A stretch of 64,000 nt of DNA from Chryseobacterium sp. CH21 (GTDB lineage: Bacteria > Bacteroidota > Bacteroidia > Flavobacteriales > Weeksellaceae): NCBI RefSeq assembly GCF_004119445.1, contig NZ_QICI01000048.1, positions 1 to 64,000 of the forward strand, given 5' to 3'. The position numbers and the translations under genes were made by a program. The notes beneath the pieces were generated by a model, which saw only the letters and a program-made list of their open reading frames with translations, had not been told where the DNA came from and searched no databases. Below are positions 10,329-19,817 of the stretch, one piece after another; the stretch's first letter is position 1; each line of letters begins with the position of its first letter.

Positions 10329-11726
10329 TCAATCCAACAGTACTCTGATCCCGAATTTCATATTAAAATGAAGGGGTTTCTCTTTATAAATGGTGTTCGG
10401 TGCGTTCTCTTCCTTGAAATGATATCCTATTCCCGGTTCTGCATACACTCCTATTTTATCAACAAGCTTCAGTTGAAGTCCTACCGCAGTATTGACAGAA
10501 AACTGAAAAGGTTTATGATCAAGACTCTCTTTTGAACTCTCTTTTATTTCGTCATTAACAACATAGGTAGTGGTAACGCTTCCAGATATAGGTTTCTCTA
10601 CAAGTGCCCCTCCTGTAATATATCCTGTAAACCTCCCTTTCTTAATAACATTGTAATTAACCTGAACGGGAATTCCTATATAATGAACCGTCTGATCTCC
10701 TTTTATATAATTATTATCACTTCCTGAATGCAGCTCGGAAGCCAGCTTGGTATAATTCAGTCCTGTTCCTATCCCCCATCTTTTTCCTAAATTATAGTAA
10801 AGAGACAATCCGAATGTAACCGGCACTTTATGCCTGATTCTAGCTTCTACCTGCTGGCTCTGATTAGCCAACAATACGGCCATCAGGGGATCATCATGAT
10901 AATCGGATGTCATAAATACCTGCTCTACATTCATTGCTTTTCCCGTGATAGAAGCATAGCCCGGAAACTGCTGTTCTGCAGAATTGGAGGCTATATTTCC
11001 TGTAAGCATACTCAGCATCCACGATTTTTTATCACGGGGTTTTGCTGTGCTTCGTTTTGTATTGTCAGCATAGATTTCCTTGGTTTTCTCTTCTTTAAAA
11101 AGAGCCTCATCAGAAGCCTGTTCTTTGGCAGTTTCTTTTACTGTGTCATCAATAGAAGGCACATTATAAGCAACTCTGCTTTCCTGTTGAAAAGATTCCG
11201 ATGCTGACGGAAGTTTAAAAATATCCTTGATTTTTTGGCCATTTTCAACTTGATTTTCTACTCTGCTCTCGGCATATCTTTGTGCTGCAATTTTCTCCGT
11301 GGATCCTGTGTTTAATATATTGTCTGCTAAAAAAGCTTCTGTTCCTGATTTCACCTCGTTGGCAGAACTCTGTTGAGTTTCTATAGATTCTACAGAATTC
11401 ATCTTCTCCCCTTTTTCTATACCTGTCGGTTTCTGAGATATTCTTTTTTCTGTGTCATCCTGTGGCAGTATTTTTATGAGTAAAAATAACAGTGCAATAG
11501 CAGCTGCCATTCCTCCAATGCGATAAAATAAAGATCTTCTTTCTGTAGGGGCCCCTTTTTCTTTCTTTGCTTCACCTTCATGAACTTCAGGAATAAAACC
11601 AGGAACGCTGTTGTTTTCTTCGCCGGAAAATAATTCATCTTTAATGTCATCCCACAATCCTTCCGGAACGTCCTCTTCATGGTCATCCATTCTGCTACGC
11701 AGGTTATTTAGCCATTCATTATTCAT
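10329..11726 (-). CDS. Membrane protein with anti-sigma-like N-terminus and beta-barrel-like C-terminus
   Basis: A 465-residue protein with an acidic N-terminal region (MNNEWLNNLRSRMDDHEEDVPEGLWDDIK), one membrane helix at about residues 70-90 (IGGMAAAIALLFLLIKILP), a long polar linker, and a C-terminal region of about 180 residues with PorT/OMP_b-brl_2-like strands (FGLSLYYNLGKRWGIGTGLNY, ending FNMKFGIRVLLD). Its start overlaps the end of the ECF sigma gene by 8 bp, so they are cotranscribed. The architecture and pairing suggest that the N-terminus controls the sigma factor like an anti-sigma factor. That role is inferred and no zinc motif is present. Confidence 0.65.
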   Translation of the reverse strand: MNNEWLNNLRSRMDDHEEDVPEGLWDDIKDELFSGEENNSVPGFIPEVHEGEAKKEKGAPTERRSLFYRIGGMAAAIALLFLLIKILPQDDTEKRISQKPTGIEKGEKMNSVESIETQQSSANEVKSGTEAFLADNILNTGSTEKIAAQRYAESRVENQVENGQKIKDIFKLPSASESFQQESRVAYNVPSIDDTVKETAKEQASDEALFKEEKTKEIYADNTKRSTAKPRDKKSWMLSMLTGNIASNSAEQQFPGYASITGKAMNVEQVFMTSDYHDDPLMAVLLANQSQQVEARIRHKVPVTFGLSLYYNLGKRWGIGTGLNYTKLASELHSGSDNNYIKGDQTVHYIGIPVQVNYNVIKKGRFTGYITGGALVEKPISGSVTTTYVVNDEIKESSKESLDHKPFQFSVNTAVGLQLKLVDKIGVYAEPGIGYHFKEENAPNTIYKEKPLHFNMKFGIRVLLD

Positions 11727-12285
11727 ATTGTGCTTTTTTTGACATTTTAAATTCTTTTATTTTCTGAGCAAGCAGTGCTTTTGCCCTGTGCAACTGAGAG
11801 GCAGAGGAGTTTTCTGCTATTCCCAACAGCACAGCAATCTCTTTGTGGCTTTTTTTCTCAAACACATACAGGTTAAAAACTGTTCTATACCCATCAGGAA
11901 GAGCTCTGATCATCATCATAATATCATCCCGAGGAATTTCTTCAAAATCAGGTTCTTCTTCATTAGGAATATCCGGAAGGTCATCAACTTCTACAGCAGA
12001 TTTAAAATCACCTTTCTGTTTGATATGCTTCAAAGACTCATTGACAGTAATACGGGTCATCCAGGCTTTTAAAGAGCCATTTCCTCTGTACTCAAAAGAT
12101 TCTATCGAACGGAACATTTTGATAAAACTGTTCTGGAGTACATCATGTACATCTTCTTTTTCTGACAGATAACGGGAGCATACATAGGACAGATTTCTGG
12201 AATAAGCTCCAAAAAGCTCTTTCCAGGCAGCTTCCTCCTTCTTCAGAAGGTGCGTTACCAAAATCTGTTCTTTACTTTCTTCCAT
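11719..12285 (-). CDS. ECF-type RNA polymerase sigma-70 factor
   Basis: A 188-residue sigma factor with region 2 (residues about 20-90: AYSRNLSYVCSRYLSEKEDV, DVLQNSFIKMFR) and region 4 (about 120-175: LPDGYRTVFNLYVFEKKSHK, HKEIAVLLGIAENSSASQLH). Region 1.1 and most of region 3 are absent, as in ECF factors. The start MEESKEQ at 12285 is preferred; an upstream ATG at 12363 would add 26 residues not seen in the family. The next gene overlaps by 8 bp and encodes the probable membrane partner. The trigger and regulon cannot be read from the sequence. Confidence 0.88.
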   Translation of the reverse strand: MEESKEQILVTHLLKKEEAAWKELFGAYSRNLSYVCSRYLSEKEDVHDVLQNSFIKMFRSIESFEYRGNGSLKAWMTRITVNESLKHIKQKGDFKSAVEVDDLPDIPNEEEPDFEEIPRDDIMMMIRALPDGYRTVFNLYVFEKKSHKEIAVLLGIAENSSASQLHRAKALLAQKIKEFKMSKKAQYE

Positions 12286-12388
12286 ATAATGCTGCCTCCA
12301 TATCCAGTGGGATGCTATAAAACTGTCATGCAAAATAGATTGCATCTTTTTGATAAAGTGCAATCCATTGATGATAATATCTATCTAA

Positions 12389-12967
12389 TTAATTTTTTAT
12401 ACAGAATGGGAAATTATAGTCAATCACTTCATAAGGAGTAACCAATGTACCATCTACTGTAATTTTTTCTGCTGTAAGAGCGTATCTAAGCGTTTGATCC
12501 AACCCTACATAATATCCTTTTTGCTTAGAGACGAATTCTACAACAGTCTTTTTATTAACTCCATCTACAGGAATCTGAAGTTCCATTATTTTTGGAGTTA
12601 AGGTAAGCTCTATTACATTATTCGCTGTATTGATCACTGCTGCATATTTAATATCATATTTCACTTTTCCCATTGACTTCAATGCTGTTTCTGCTTTTAC
12701 AGGGTTTTTCACCACAGTTTTTACAATTTCTTCAATAGGAAATTCTGCAAACGAGATTGTATCTTTTTTTACTTTAAAATCTTTTACTCCTTCTCTTTTG
12801 CTGTTTCCCTGTACTATGATCAGCTTTCCTTTATAGTTCCCTGGTAAATTCTCCATTTTTACAGGCGGAATATCCGGTCCTTCATTATCATTGCATGAGG
12901 ATAGGGCAAATCCTGCCAAAACCATTAAAACTGTTATAAAAAATCGGGGTACTGTCAATTTTTTCAT
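12389..12967 (-). CDS. DUF4840-like lipoprotein
   Basis: A 192-residue protein with a lipoprotein signal (VLMVLAGFALSSC) and a body that fits the Bacteroidota DUF4840 family: NLPGNYKGKLIIVQ at the start, and alternating strand patterns ending VIDYNFPFCIKN. It should be tethered to the periplasmic or surface side of a membrane. Function is unknown. It lies about 100 bp upstream of the sigma factor gene on the same strand and might belong to that transcription unit. Confidence 0.6.
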   Translation of the reverse strand: MKKLTVPRFFITVLMVLAGFALSSCNDNEGPDIPPVKMENLPGNYKGKLIIVQGNSKREGVKDFKVKKDTISFAEFPIEEIVKTVVKNPVKAETALKSMGKVKYDIKYAAVINTANNVIELTLTPKIMELQIPVDGVNKKTVVEFVSKQKGYYVGLDQTLRYALTAEKITVDGTLVTPYEVIDYNFPFCIKN

Positions 12968-13269
12968 TGCATTACTTTTTCGTTAAACATTATTTATTTT
13001 CGAGTACTCATTTATATAAATCCTGTTTTCTGAAAATCTTGCATGTTCTTTCAAAAAAAGATTAAAAAAAACACATAACAAACTGATTTTAAATAGGTAA
13101 AAATTAAGATTAAAAAAACGAAAATATTCTTTTCCAGCTCTCCTGTTACTTCGAAGGCATTCTTCTACCTAATTATCAGTAGAAAAAAAACACGGTTTTT
13201 ATGTATTGTCGGGATCCTCTGCCTCAAACTACATTTGTCACAACAACAAAAGGCAAAATATTCATTGTT
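12968..13269. other. Divergent intergenic region
   Basis: About 300 bp between two divergently read lipoprotein genes. It is AT-rich with A runs (13066-13072, 13113-13119) and an 8-bp palindrome GAGTACTC near 13002. No clear -7 box was found on either strand, and no gene. Confidence 0.4.
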
Positions 13270-13751
13270 ATGAAAAGACCAAAGACCAAAAAAATTATTT
13301 CGATTTTCTTTATCCTTGCAATGGCTGGTGCTGTTTTTACAGCATGCAGTAAGGATGATGATCCGGCAGATGCAAAAGCTAATGTGAAATTCACCATCAC
13401 TGTAAATGGAGCAGACTCTAATGATCAGGTTGATTTTTTGTAAGTGCGGGAAACCATGATGCCAGCCAATACGGAAGCCCTGTCTGGAAAAAGAACGGAA
13501 CCGATCAGGGGAATGTAAATGCTATTCCGTTGGAAATAGGTGATTTTACGGGGAATACGAAAACTTATGTGTTTGAAACTGTAAAACCTTTTAATTTCTC
13601 AAGTCTTCATGTGGCAGTATCCAACTTTGACGGCGCTCCTATTTCTGTAAGTTACAAAGCTGAAATTGGCGGGAGTGTAGAGACCAATGAAAGTAAGACT
13701 TATGCCGCAGGACAAACGTTTATCAGAGATTACTCTTATGTAGCAAAATAA
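13270..13751 (+). pseudogene. Small lipoprotein, frameshifted in this assembly
   Basis: The product begins MKRPKTKKIISIFFILAMAG and has a lipobox before CSKDDDPADAK. The frame stops after NDQVDFL at the T6 run 13434-13439. With seven T it continues as FFVSAGNHDASQYGSPVWKK and on through the frame ending FIRDYSYVAK, giving about 160 residues. The ATG at 13270 is preferred over 13201 because it starts the lipoprotein signal. The family is not recognised. The short beta-rich body resembles small surface lipoproteins. Probably intact in the organism. Confidence 0.6.
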
Positions 13752-13787
13752 GTTTTTATCGTATTAAATATTATTTTTGGATAGAAA

Positions 13788-13814
13788 AAGGAAGCCGTAT
13801 GATACAGCTTCCTT
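13788..13814. terminator. Bidirectional terminator
   Basis: AAGGAAGCCGTAT (13788-13800) pairs with ATACAGCTTCCTT (13802-13814) with one G-T pair. A-rich sequence lies before and T-rich after, between the convergent lipoprotein gene and the efflux operon. Confidence 0.7.
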
Positions 13815-13834
13815 TATTATTTATCCGTTATATT

Positions 13835-15250
13835 TTACTGTACTCCTCCGCCAAGCGCTCTGTAAAGATCTACCTCAGCGTTTAATTTTTCAAGGGTAAC
13901 ATTAATGGCTTCCAGATCATTCTGGAGTTTATTATTCTGGGCAGTGATCACTTCCAGATAGGTGGCCATACCGCTTTTATAGAGCTTAAGTGCATCATTG
14001 ATTCCTTTGTCCAGAATTGCTGTTCTCTGATCCAGGAGGTGGAGCCTTTCTGAAGAGCCTTTAGATTTTGCCATCGCATCGGAAACCTCTCCTACAGCAG
14101 TCATTACAGATTGTTTAAAACTGATGGCTGCTTTTTCCTGTTCAATCAAAGCTGTTTCATAGGCTGTTTTCAGTTGTTTTTTTTGAAAAATCGGGGCTGC
14201 CAGATTGGCTGCTATTGATTTGGTAATAGATCCCGGAATGTCAAACCATGAGCTGAATTTATTAGAATTCACTCCTATTTGTGGGCTCAGGCAGATACTC
14301 GGATACATTGCTGCTTTTGCCAACCCGGTTTTGGAATTTAAACTGATTACATTAAACTCCGCCATTTTCAGATCCGGTCTTCGGCTCAGCAGTTGTGCAG
14401 GTAGTCCTTCTGACAACTTATTTTCAGGAATCATTGTTTTCAGCTCTCCTTCTCTTTCTATTTTGGCTGGATATTCTCCGCAAAGAATGCTTAATGCATT
14501 TTCCTGTATAGAAATATTCTGTTTTGCCAAAGGGATGAGTAACTCGGCTGTTTTTTTCTGTGCTTCAGATTGCTGAACGGCCAGCGAATTAATCTGCCCT
14601 GCTGTAAACTGAAGATTCATCATTTTAAGCGTATTGTCACTGAGCTCAATGTTTTGTTCGGCTATCTTCAACTGTTCATCCAGACTGATCAGGTTATAAT
14701 ATGCCTGAGCTACCTGAACTACGATTCTGCTTTTGATGGCATTTAAATTTTCTTTCTGTCCAAAATATTCTGCTGCTGCGGATTCTTTCTGCATTTTAGC
14801 CTTCCCCCAGATGTCTACTTCCCATGAAAGCCTTAGGGCAGCACTGAAATCATCCATATATTTTGTCCCGACAAACTGTTCGTTCAAAGATCCGTTAAGC
14901 GTATTGGTTGAAGCCCAGCTTCTGTTGGCGCCTGCTGTAAGGTCCAGTGTCGGCATCAAACCCAGCTTAGCTTGCTTGTAGATCAGATCCAGCTGTTCTA
15001 TATTTTTCAAAGCGACATTTACTTCATTATTTCTTGAAAGGGCTTTATCTATTAAACTTATCAATTTAGGATCTTTGAAGAAGGTTTTCCACGGAAGAAC
15101 TACAGTATCTCCTGTTACCTGTACAGATTCTTTGTAAGTTTCAGGAATCTGAAGATCTGTTCTTGTATATTTTTTCCCTACGGCACAAGACATCAGAAGT
15201 GATGCCATTGCGCCTGAAATAAGGAAATTCTTTATATTAAATAGGCTCAT
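13835..15250 (-). CDS. RND efflux outer-membrane channel (NodT/OprM-type lipoprotein)
   Basis: A 471-residue TolC-superfamily channel with a lipoprotein signal (GAMASLLMSC) and two OEP repeats (about residues 60-250 and 260-465), rich in long helices (LDLIYKQAKLGLMPTLDLTA; LARRPDL-type motif seen as LSRRPDLKMAEF). It forms the outer-membrane duct for the adjacent RND pump. The start codon lies 14 bp inside the end of the permease gene, so the pair is translationally coupled. It is the last gene of a three-gene operon. Confidence 0.92.
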   Translation of the reverse strand: MSLFNIKNFLISGAMASLLMSCAVGKKYTRTDLQIPETYKESVQVTGDTVVLPWKTFFKDPKLISLIDKALSRNNEVNVALKNIEQLDLIYKQAKLGLMPTLDLTAGANRSWASTNTLNGSLNEQFVGTKYMDDFSAALRLSWEVDIWGKAKMQKESAAAEYFGQKENLNAIKSRIVVQVAQAYYNLISLDEQLKIAEQNIELSDNTLKMMNLQFTAGQINSLAVQQSEAQKKTAELLIPLAKQNISIQENALSILCGEYPAKIEREGELKTMIPENKLSEGLPAQLLSRRPDLKMAEFNVISLNSKTGLAKAAMYPSICLSPQIGVNSNKFSSWFDIPGSITKSIAANLAAPIFQKKQLKTAYETALIEQEKAAISFKQSVMTAVGEVSDAMAKSKGSSERLHLLDQRTAILDKGINDALKLYKSGMATYLEVITAQNNKLQNDLEAINVTLEKLNAEVDLYRALGGGVQ

Positions 15251-18200
15251 TTGTCAATTGATTTTCTATCGTATTATACTTCTTTTTGGTAGAGAATTTC
15301 TCATCCAGATACTGAAAGAACATGTAGAGTACAGGAATTACAAAAACGCCTAAAACCACTCCGCTCAGCATTCCCATTGCAGCACTTGTACTGATGGATT
15401 TGTTTCCTGAAGCCATTCCTCCTGTAGAAATCATCAGCGGAATCATTCCGACAATAAAGGCTAATGAAGTCATGATAATAGGACGTAATCTCGCCTTTGC
15501 TCCTTCCAGTGCAGAATCCAGAATCGAAAGACCTGCTTTTCGCCTTTGTATGGCAAATTCTACAATAAGGATAGCGTTTTTCGCCAAGAGGCCAATAAGC
15601 ATGATTAGCCCTACCTGTACATAGATATTATTATCCAGCCCGATTGCTTTTATTCCTAAAAATGCTCCTACAATCCCCGTTGGAATGGAAAGCATTACGG
15701 CTAACGGAAGAATATAACTTTCGTATTGGGCAGCTAACAAGAGATATACAAAAAGTAAACATAGTCCAAAAATCGCAATCGTCTGGTTACCTGCTGATTT
15801 CTCTTCCAAACTCAATCCTGTCCATTCGTAGCTGTAGTCAGATGGTAATTTGCTTAAAGTCTGCTCCAGCTTGCTCATTAACTCTCCGTTACTTACTCCA
15901 GGTTTTGGAGATACGTTGATATTTAAGGAGTTGTAGAGGTTGTAACGTTGAACGGATTCCGGGCCATAGACTTTTTTCAAAGTGATCAATGTGTTTACCG
16001 GAACCATATCTCCTTTTTCATTCTTTACGAAAATATCATTGAACGCCTGCTCATCCATTCTGAAAACTCCGTCTGCTTTAATATTCACTCTATAAAACTT
16101 TCCGAATCTGGAGAAATTCTGAGACTGATCTCCTGAGAAATAGGACTGAACAGTTCCCAACAGGTTTGAAATGCTTACTCCCAACTGTTTTGCTTTATCT
16201 TCATTCACTTCAAGCTCCATCTGAGGATAATCTGCTCTGAACATCGTGTAGGCAAATGCTACTTCCGGAACCTGCATCAGCTGGCCGATTAATTCATCTG
16301 CTTTGGCTTTAAGAACCTGAGGATCTCTTCCCATACGGTCCTGAAGTACGATTTCAGCATCATTCGTCATTCCGTACCCTTCTACAGGAGGCATTCTGAA
16401 GGTCATTACACTTCCTTCTTTGATCACTCCCAATTTTGCATTCGCCATATCTACCACTTCCTGGATATCCTGAACTTCGCCTCTTTCTTTTTTAGGTTTC
16501 AATTTAACAAATCCCATCGCATAAGCCGGTCCTGCACTACTACTAAGAAGGTTGTAGCCTGTGATGGAAGTATTTTCCTGCACTGCGTCTACCCCTTTTA
16601 AGATTTCATTGATCTTGTTGGAAACTTCCGTAGTTTTAGTCAATGCCGTTCCCGGGGGCATACTTAGCGTGTACATGAAAAATCCGTCATCTTCCATCGG
16701 CACAAAACTCTTGGGTGTACTTGACATCAACCACCCTGCAATACCGATAACGGCTACGATTAATCCTCCTGCAATCCATTTTCGCCCTATTAAAAAGCGT
16801 ACTCCTTTTGCATAACGGTTGGTCATATTATTAAATCCTGCATTGAATGCTACGGAAAACCTTTGCCCAAATCCTTTTGGCTTTTCACCTTCTCCTGCAT
16901 GGTTGTTTTTCAAAAATACAGCACACAAAGCCGGAGTTAAAGTCAAAGCGTTAACCGCTGAAATGATAATTGCTATTGCCAATGTATAAGCAAACTGCTT
17001 ATAAAACAATCCTGCCGAACCGGACATAAATCCGATGGGGATAAATACTGCTGACATCACCAATGTAATTGAAATAACAGCTCCTGTAATCTCGCTCATC
17101 GCCTTATGGGTAGCTTCTCTTCCTGATAGGTTTGTTCCTTCCATATTACTGTGGACGGCTTCCACCACGACAATGGCATCATCCACTACAATACCGATGG
17201 CCAGTACAAGGGCAAAAAGCGTCAATACATTAATGGTAAATCCTAAAACCAGAAGGAAGAAGAATGTACCGATAATGGCTACCGGAACTGCCACTGCCGG
17301 AATAATCGTAGATCTGAAATCCTGCAAGAAGACAAATACCACAATAAATACAAGAATAAATGCTTCTATCAGGGTAGATTTCACCTGTCCTGTGGCTTCA
17401 TCCAATCTTTCTTTGGTACTCATTACCTTCGTATATTTAATACCCGGAGGGAATGTTTTTGATAATTGATCAAGGGCTTTATTCACCCCTATTTCAATCT
17501 GATTCGCATTGGATCCTGTGGTCTGCATAATCGCTACAGTAACCGCATTTTTTCCATTGGAAAGGTTGTCTCCTGTATTGGAAATCGCTCCAAATTCTAC
17601 ACGGGCTACATCTTTTAATCTGATGACCTGGCTTCCGGTATTTTTAACAATAATATTTTCATATTGTTCCGGCTTGTTCTTTTTTCCTTTATATCTGATG
17701 ACATATTCTAAAGCGGCATCAGATTCTTCTCCCAATTTACCCGGAGCAGATTCCAAACTGTGGTCTGCAATGGCTCTGGAAACATCTGCCGGTTCAAGTC
17801 CGTAGGAAGACATTTTCTGAGGGTTAAGCCATATTCTCATGGAATAATCTTTCAATCCGAATACCATAGCCTGCCCTACTCCTTTTACCCTTTTGACCTG
17901 CGGAATAAGGTTAATATTCGCATAGTTCTGAAGGAAGGTTTCATCGTACTGTTTATTATCTTCAGTATAAATATTGAAAATCAGCACCATACTATTTTGC
18001 TGCTTGGATGTGGTCAGTCCCATTCTCACAACCTCTTGGGGAAGTATTGGGGTGGCCTGCTGTACTCTGTTTTGCACATTTACCGCTGCCTGATCGGCAT
18101 TTACCCTCTGTTTGAATATAATGGAGATGGAGAATGAACCATCGTTACTCGCGGTGGATTTCATATATTCCATGTCTTCCACTCCATTGATCTGCTCTTC

Positions 18201-18395
18201 CAGCGGCGTTACCACAGAACGGATCACTGTTTCACTATTTCCTCCGGGATACGATCCTGAAACAGTGATCGTAGGCGGAGAAATGTCCGGGAATCTGGTC
18301 ACTGCCAGCTGGTTTAATCCGATGATCCCTAAAATAACAATAATAAGGGATATAACTGTAGCCAGTACCGGACGGTCTATTATCTTTTTTAACAT
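15237..18395 (-). CDS. RND multidrug efflux permease, HAE1 (AcrB/MexB) family
   Basis: At 1052 residues it has the full length of a proton-driven RND pump. Twelve helices are visible, with the two large periplasmic loops after helices 1 and 7. The proton-relay aspartate pair is in GIVVDDAIVVVEAV (helix 4) and the helix-10 lysine in IGLLAKNAILIVEF. The N-terminus (RPVLATVISLIIVILGI) is typical of HAE1 members, which expel hydrophobic drugs, bile salts and dyes. It lies between the adaptor and channel genes in one operon. Substrates cannot be told from sequence. Confidence 0.95.
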   Translation of the reverse strand: MLKKIIDRPVLATVISLIIVILGIIGLNQLAVTRFPDISPPTITVSGSYPGGNSETVIRSVVTPLEEQINGVEDMEYMKSTASNDGSFSISIIFKQRVNADQAAVNVQNRVQQATPILPQEVVRMGLTTSKQQNSMVLIFNIYTEDNKQYDETFLQNYANINLIPQVKRVKGVGQAMVFGLKDYSMRIWLNPQKMSSYGLEPADVSRAIADHSLESAPGKLGEESDAALEYVIRYKGKKNKPEQYENIIVKNTGSQVIRLKDVARVEFGAISNTGDNLSNGKNAVTVAIMQTTGSNANQIEIGVNKALDQLSKTFPPGIKYTKVMSTKERLDEATGQVKSTLIEAFILVFIVVFVFLQDFRSTIIPAVAVPVAIIGTFFFLLVLGFTINVLTLFALVLAIGIVVDDAIVVVEAVHSNMEGTNLSGREATHKAMSEITGAVISITLVMSAVFIPIGFMSGSAGLFYKQFAYTLAIAIIISAVNALTLTPALCAVFLKNNHAGEGEKPKGFGQRFSVAFNAGFNNMTNRYAKGVRFLIGRKWIAGGLIVAVIGIAGWLMSSTPKSFVPMEDDGFFMYTLSMPPGTALTKTTEVSNKINEILKGVDAVQENTSITGYNLLSSSAGPAYAMGFVKLKPKKERGEVQDIQEVVDMANAKLGVIKEGSVMTFRMPPVEGYGMTNDAEIVLQDRMGRDPQVLKAKADELIGQLMQVPEVAFAYTMFRADYPQMELEVNEDKAKQLGVSISNLLGTVQSYFSGDQSQNFSRFGKFYRVNIKADGVFRMDEQAFNDIFVKNEKGDMVPVNTLITLKKVYGPESVQRYNLYNSLNINVSPKPGVSNGELMSKLEQTLSKLPSDYSYEWTGLSLEEKSAGNQTIAIFGLCLLFVYLLLAAQYESYILPLAVMLSIPTGIVGAFLGIKAIGLDNNIYVQVGLIMLIGLLAKNAILIVEFAIQRRKAGLSILDSALEGAKARLRPIIMTSLAFIVGMIPLMISTGGMASGNKSISTSAAMGMLSGVVLGVFVIPVLYMFFQYLDEKFSTKKKYNTIENQLTNEPI

Positions 18396-18424
18396 TTTTG
18401 AATTTTCTAAAAATGGTTATACAA

Positions 18425-19546
18425 CTATTTCAAATGAACTGTTGTCGCCGCAACCTGTGCTCCGTCTGTAAGAGCATCAATTCTGTTGATGGCAATCTTA
18501 TCTCCTGCATTCACGCCTTCTTTGATAAAGTAATCCTGAGAGGTACCTCCTGAAACAGTAATCTGAGTCATTTTCACTTTATCTTTACCTTCCAGTTTAT
18601 AGACAAAGAATCTGTCCTGAATATCTTTCACTGATGTTTTTGGAAGTTTGACAACTCCATTCAGTGCATTGTGAATCATTACTCTGGCTGTTCCTCCGGC
18701 TCTTAATAATTTATCTGGATTTTGAAAAACAGCCTTCATCTGGATACTTCCGGTATTTCTGTCGAAGTTTCCGCTGGCATTTTCAAGCTTTCCTTTAAGA
18801 GAATAGGTGGAGCCATCTGCAAGGATAAGCTCTACATTTTCTGCGGCATTTCCTGATGCTGCGTTTTTACTGTGTGTAATAAAATCAGCTTCATTCATTG
18901 AAAAGTACACATTCACAGTGTTTATGTTTGAAAGCGTTGTCAACGGAGAGGCATCTGACGGACTGATAAGGTTTCCCACTCTATTTGGAATTCGCCCAAT
19001 ATATCCGCTAACCGGTGCTTTGATATAAGTGAAATTAGCATTAATCTTTGATGATCCTAATGATGACTGCGCCTGTGCCACCTGTGCTGATGCTGCTTTA
19101 TAACTTGCCTGTGCGGTTTTCAACTGCATATCAGACACTACTTTTCCTTCTACAAGAGGTTTCAGCTTTTCCACTTCAAGTCTTGCTGATTCCTGGGCTG
19201 CGACAGCTGATTTCAAAGCGGCTGCATTGGTATTTACCTGCTCATTGTATACGGATGGATTTATTCTGAAAAGGGTTTGTCCTTTGCTTACATACTGTCC
19301 TTCTTTGATATATACTGCTTCCAGATAACCAGTCACCTGCGCTTTAATATCTACATTGTCCTGTCCTTCTATGTTTCCCGGATATCCTGTAGACACATCT
19401 GCATCTCCGGACTTCACCTGGATAAAATCTGTGGGCAATGCCTGCTGCATCTGCTGGGCACTTTCCTGGCCGTTCCCGGAACCGCATGAGTACAATATCG
19501 CTGCAGCTGTAAGTGAAAGTACCAGATATCCTTTTCTGTAATTCAT
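18425..19546 (-). CDS. RND efflux periplasmic adaptor (AcrA/MexA family)
   Basis: A 373-residue membrane-fusion protein with a lipoprotein signal (LTAAAILYSC), biotinyl-lipoyl halves (VDIKAQVTGYLEAVYIKEGQ and FTYIKAPVSGYIGRIPNRVG), a coiled-coil hairpin (about 100-165) and a C-terminal beta-barrel/membrane-proximal domain ending AQVAATTVHLK. It links the permease to the outer-membrane channel. It is the first gene of the operon, 29 bp upstream of the permease gene. The LytS/LytTR pair lies just upstream on the same strand and is a plausible regulator. Confidence 0.93.
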   Translation of the reverse strand: MNYRKGYLVLSLTAAAILYSCGSGNGQESAQQMQQALPTDFIQVKSGDADVSTGYPGNIEGQDNVDIKAQVTGYLEAVYIKEGQYVSKGQTLFRINPSVYNEQVNTNAAALKSAVAAQESARLEVEKLKPLVEGKVVSDMQLKTAQASYKAASAQVAQAQSSLGSSKINANFTYIKAPVSGYIGRIPNRVGNLISPSDASPLTTLSNINTVNVYFSMNEADFITHSKNAASGNAAENVELILADGSTYSLKGKLENASGNFDRNTGSIQMKAVFQNPDKLLRAGGTARVMIHNALNGVVKLPKTSVKDIQDRFFVYKLEGKDKVKMTQITVSGGTSQDYFIKEGVNAGDKIAINRIDALTDGAQVAATTVHLK

Positions 19547-19766
19547 AACATGAGTTTTTAAATTTTACAGGAGCAAAATAACTTCATCTTATAGTGAATT
19601 TCATTCAGAAGTTGGGTGAAGTGTCATTAATCGCAGGTGAAACGTATGATAGGAAAAATGAAAAGAAAACCTCTATTTTCCTTCATAAACATGTTAAAAA
19701 GAGTATTTCAGATGAAAATATAAGTAAAATTGTCAAATACAAATTTGTGGATGCTATAAGTGAAGC

Positions 19767-19798
19767 AAAAAAAAGACTGCTTTTATCGAAAGCAGTCT
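19767..19798 (-). terminator. Terminator of the LytS/LytTR operon
   Basis: AGACTGCTTT (19774-19783), loop TATCG, AAAGCAGTCT (19789-19798). The minus strand continues into a T run (plus-strand A run 19767-19773). It separates the two-component genes from the efflux operon, which therefore needs its own promoter in 19547-19766. Confidence 0.8.
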
Positions 19799-19817
19799 AG
19801 TCTTTATTTTTATGAGA

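Noticed and set aside
17035..17469. Long antisense ORFs inside the RND permease and adaptor genes
   Set aside because: They are opposite-strand shadows of strongly supported genes, with Ser/Thr-rich translations.
19594..19800. 68-residue plus-strand ORF before the LytTR terminator
   Set aside because: It lies over the efflux operon promoter region and ends inside a terminator hairpin, with lysine-rich low-information sequence and no family look.
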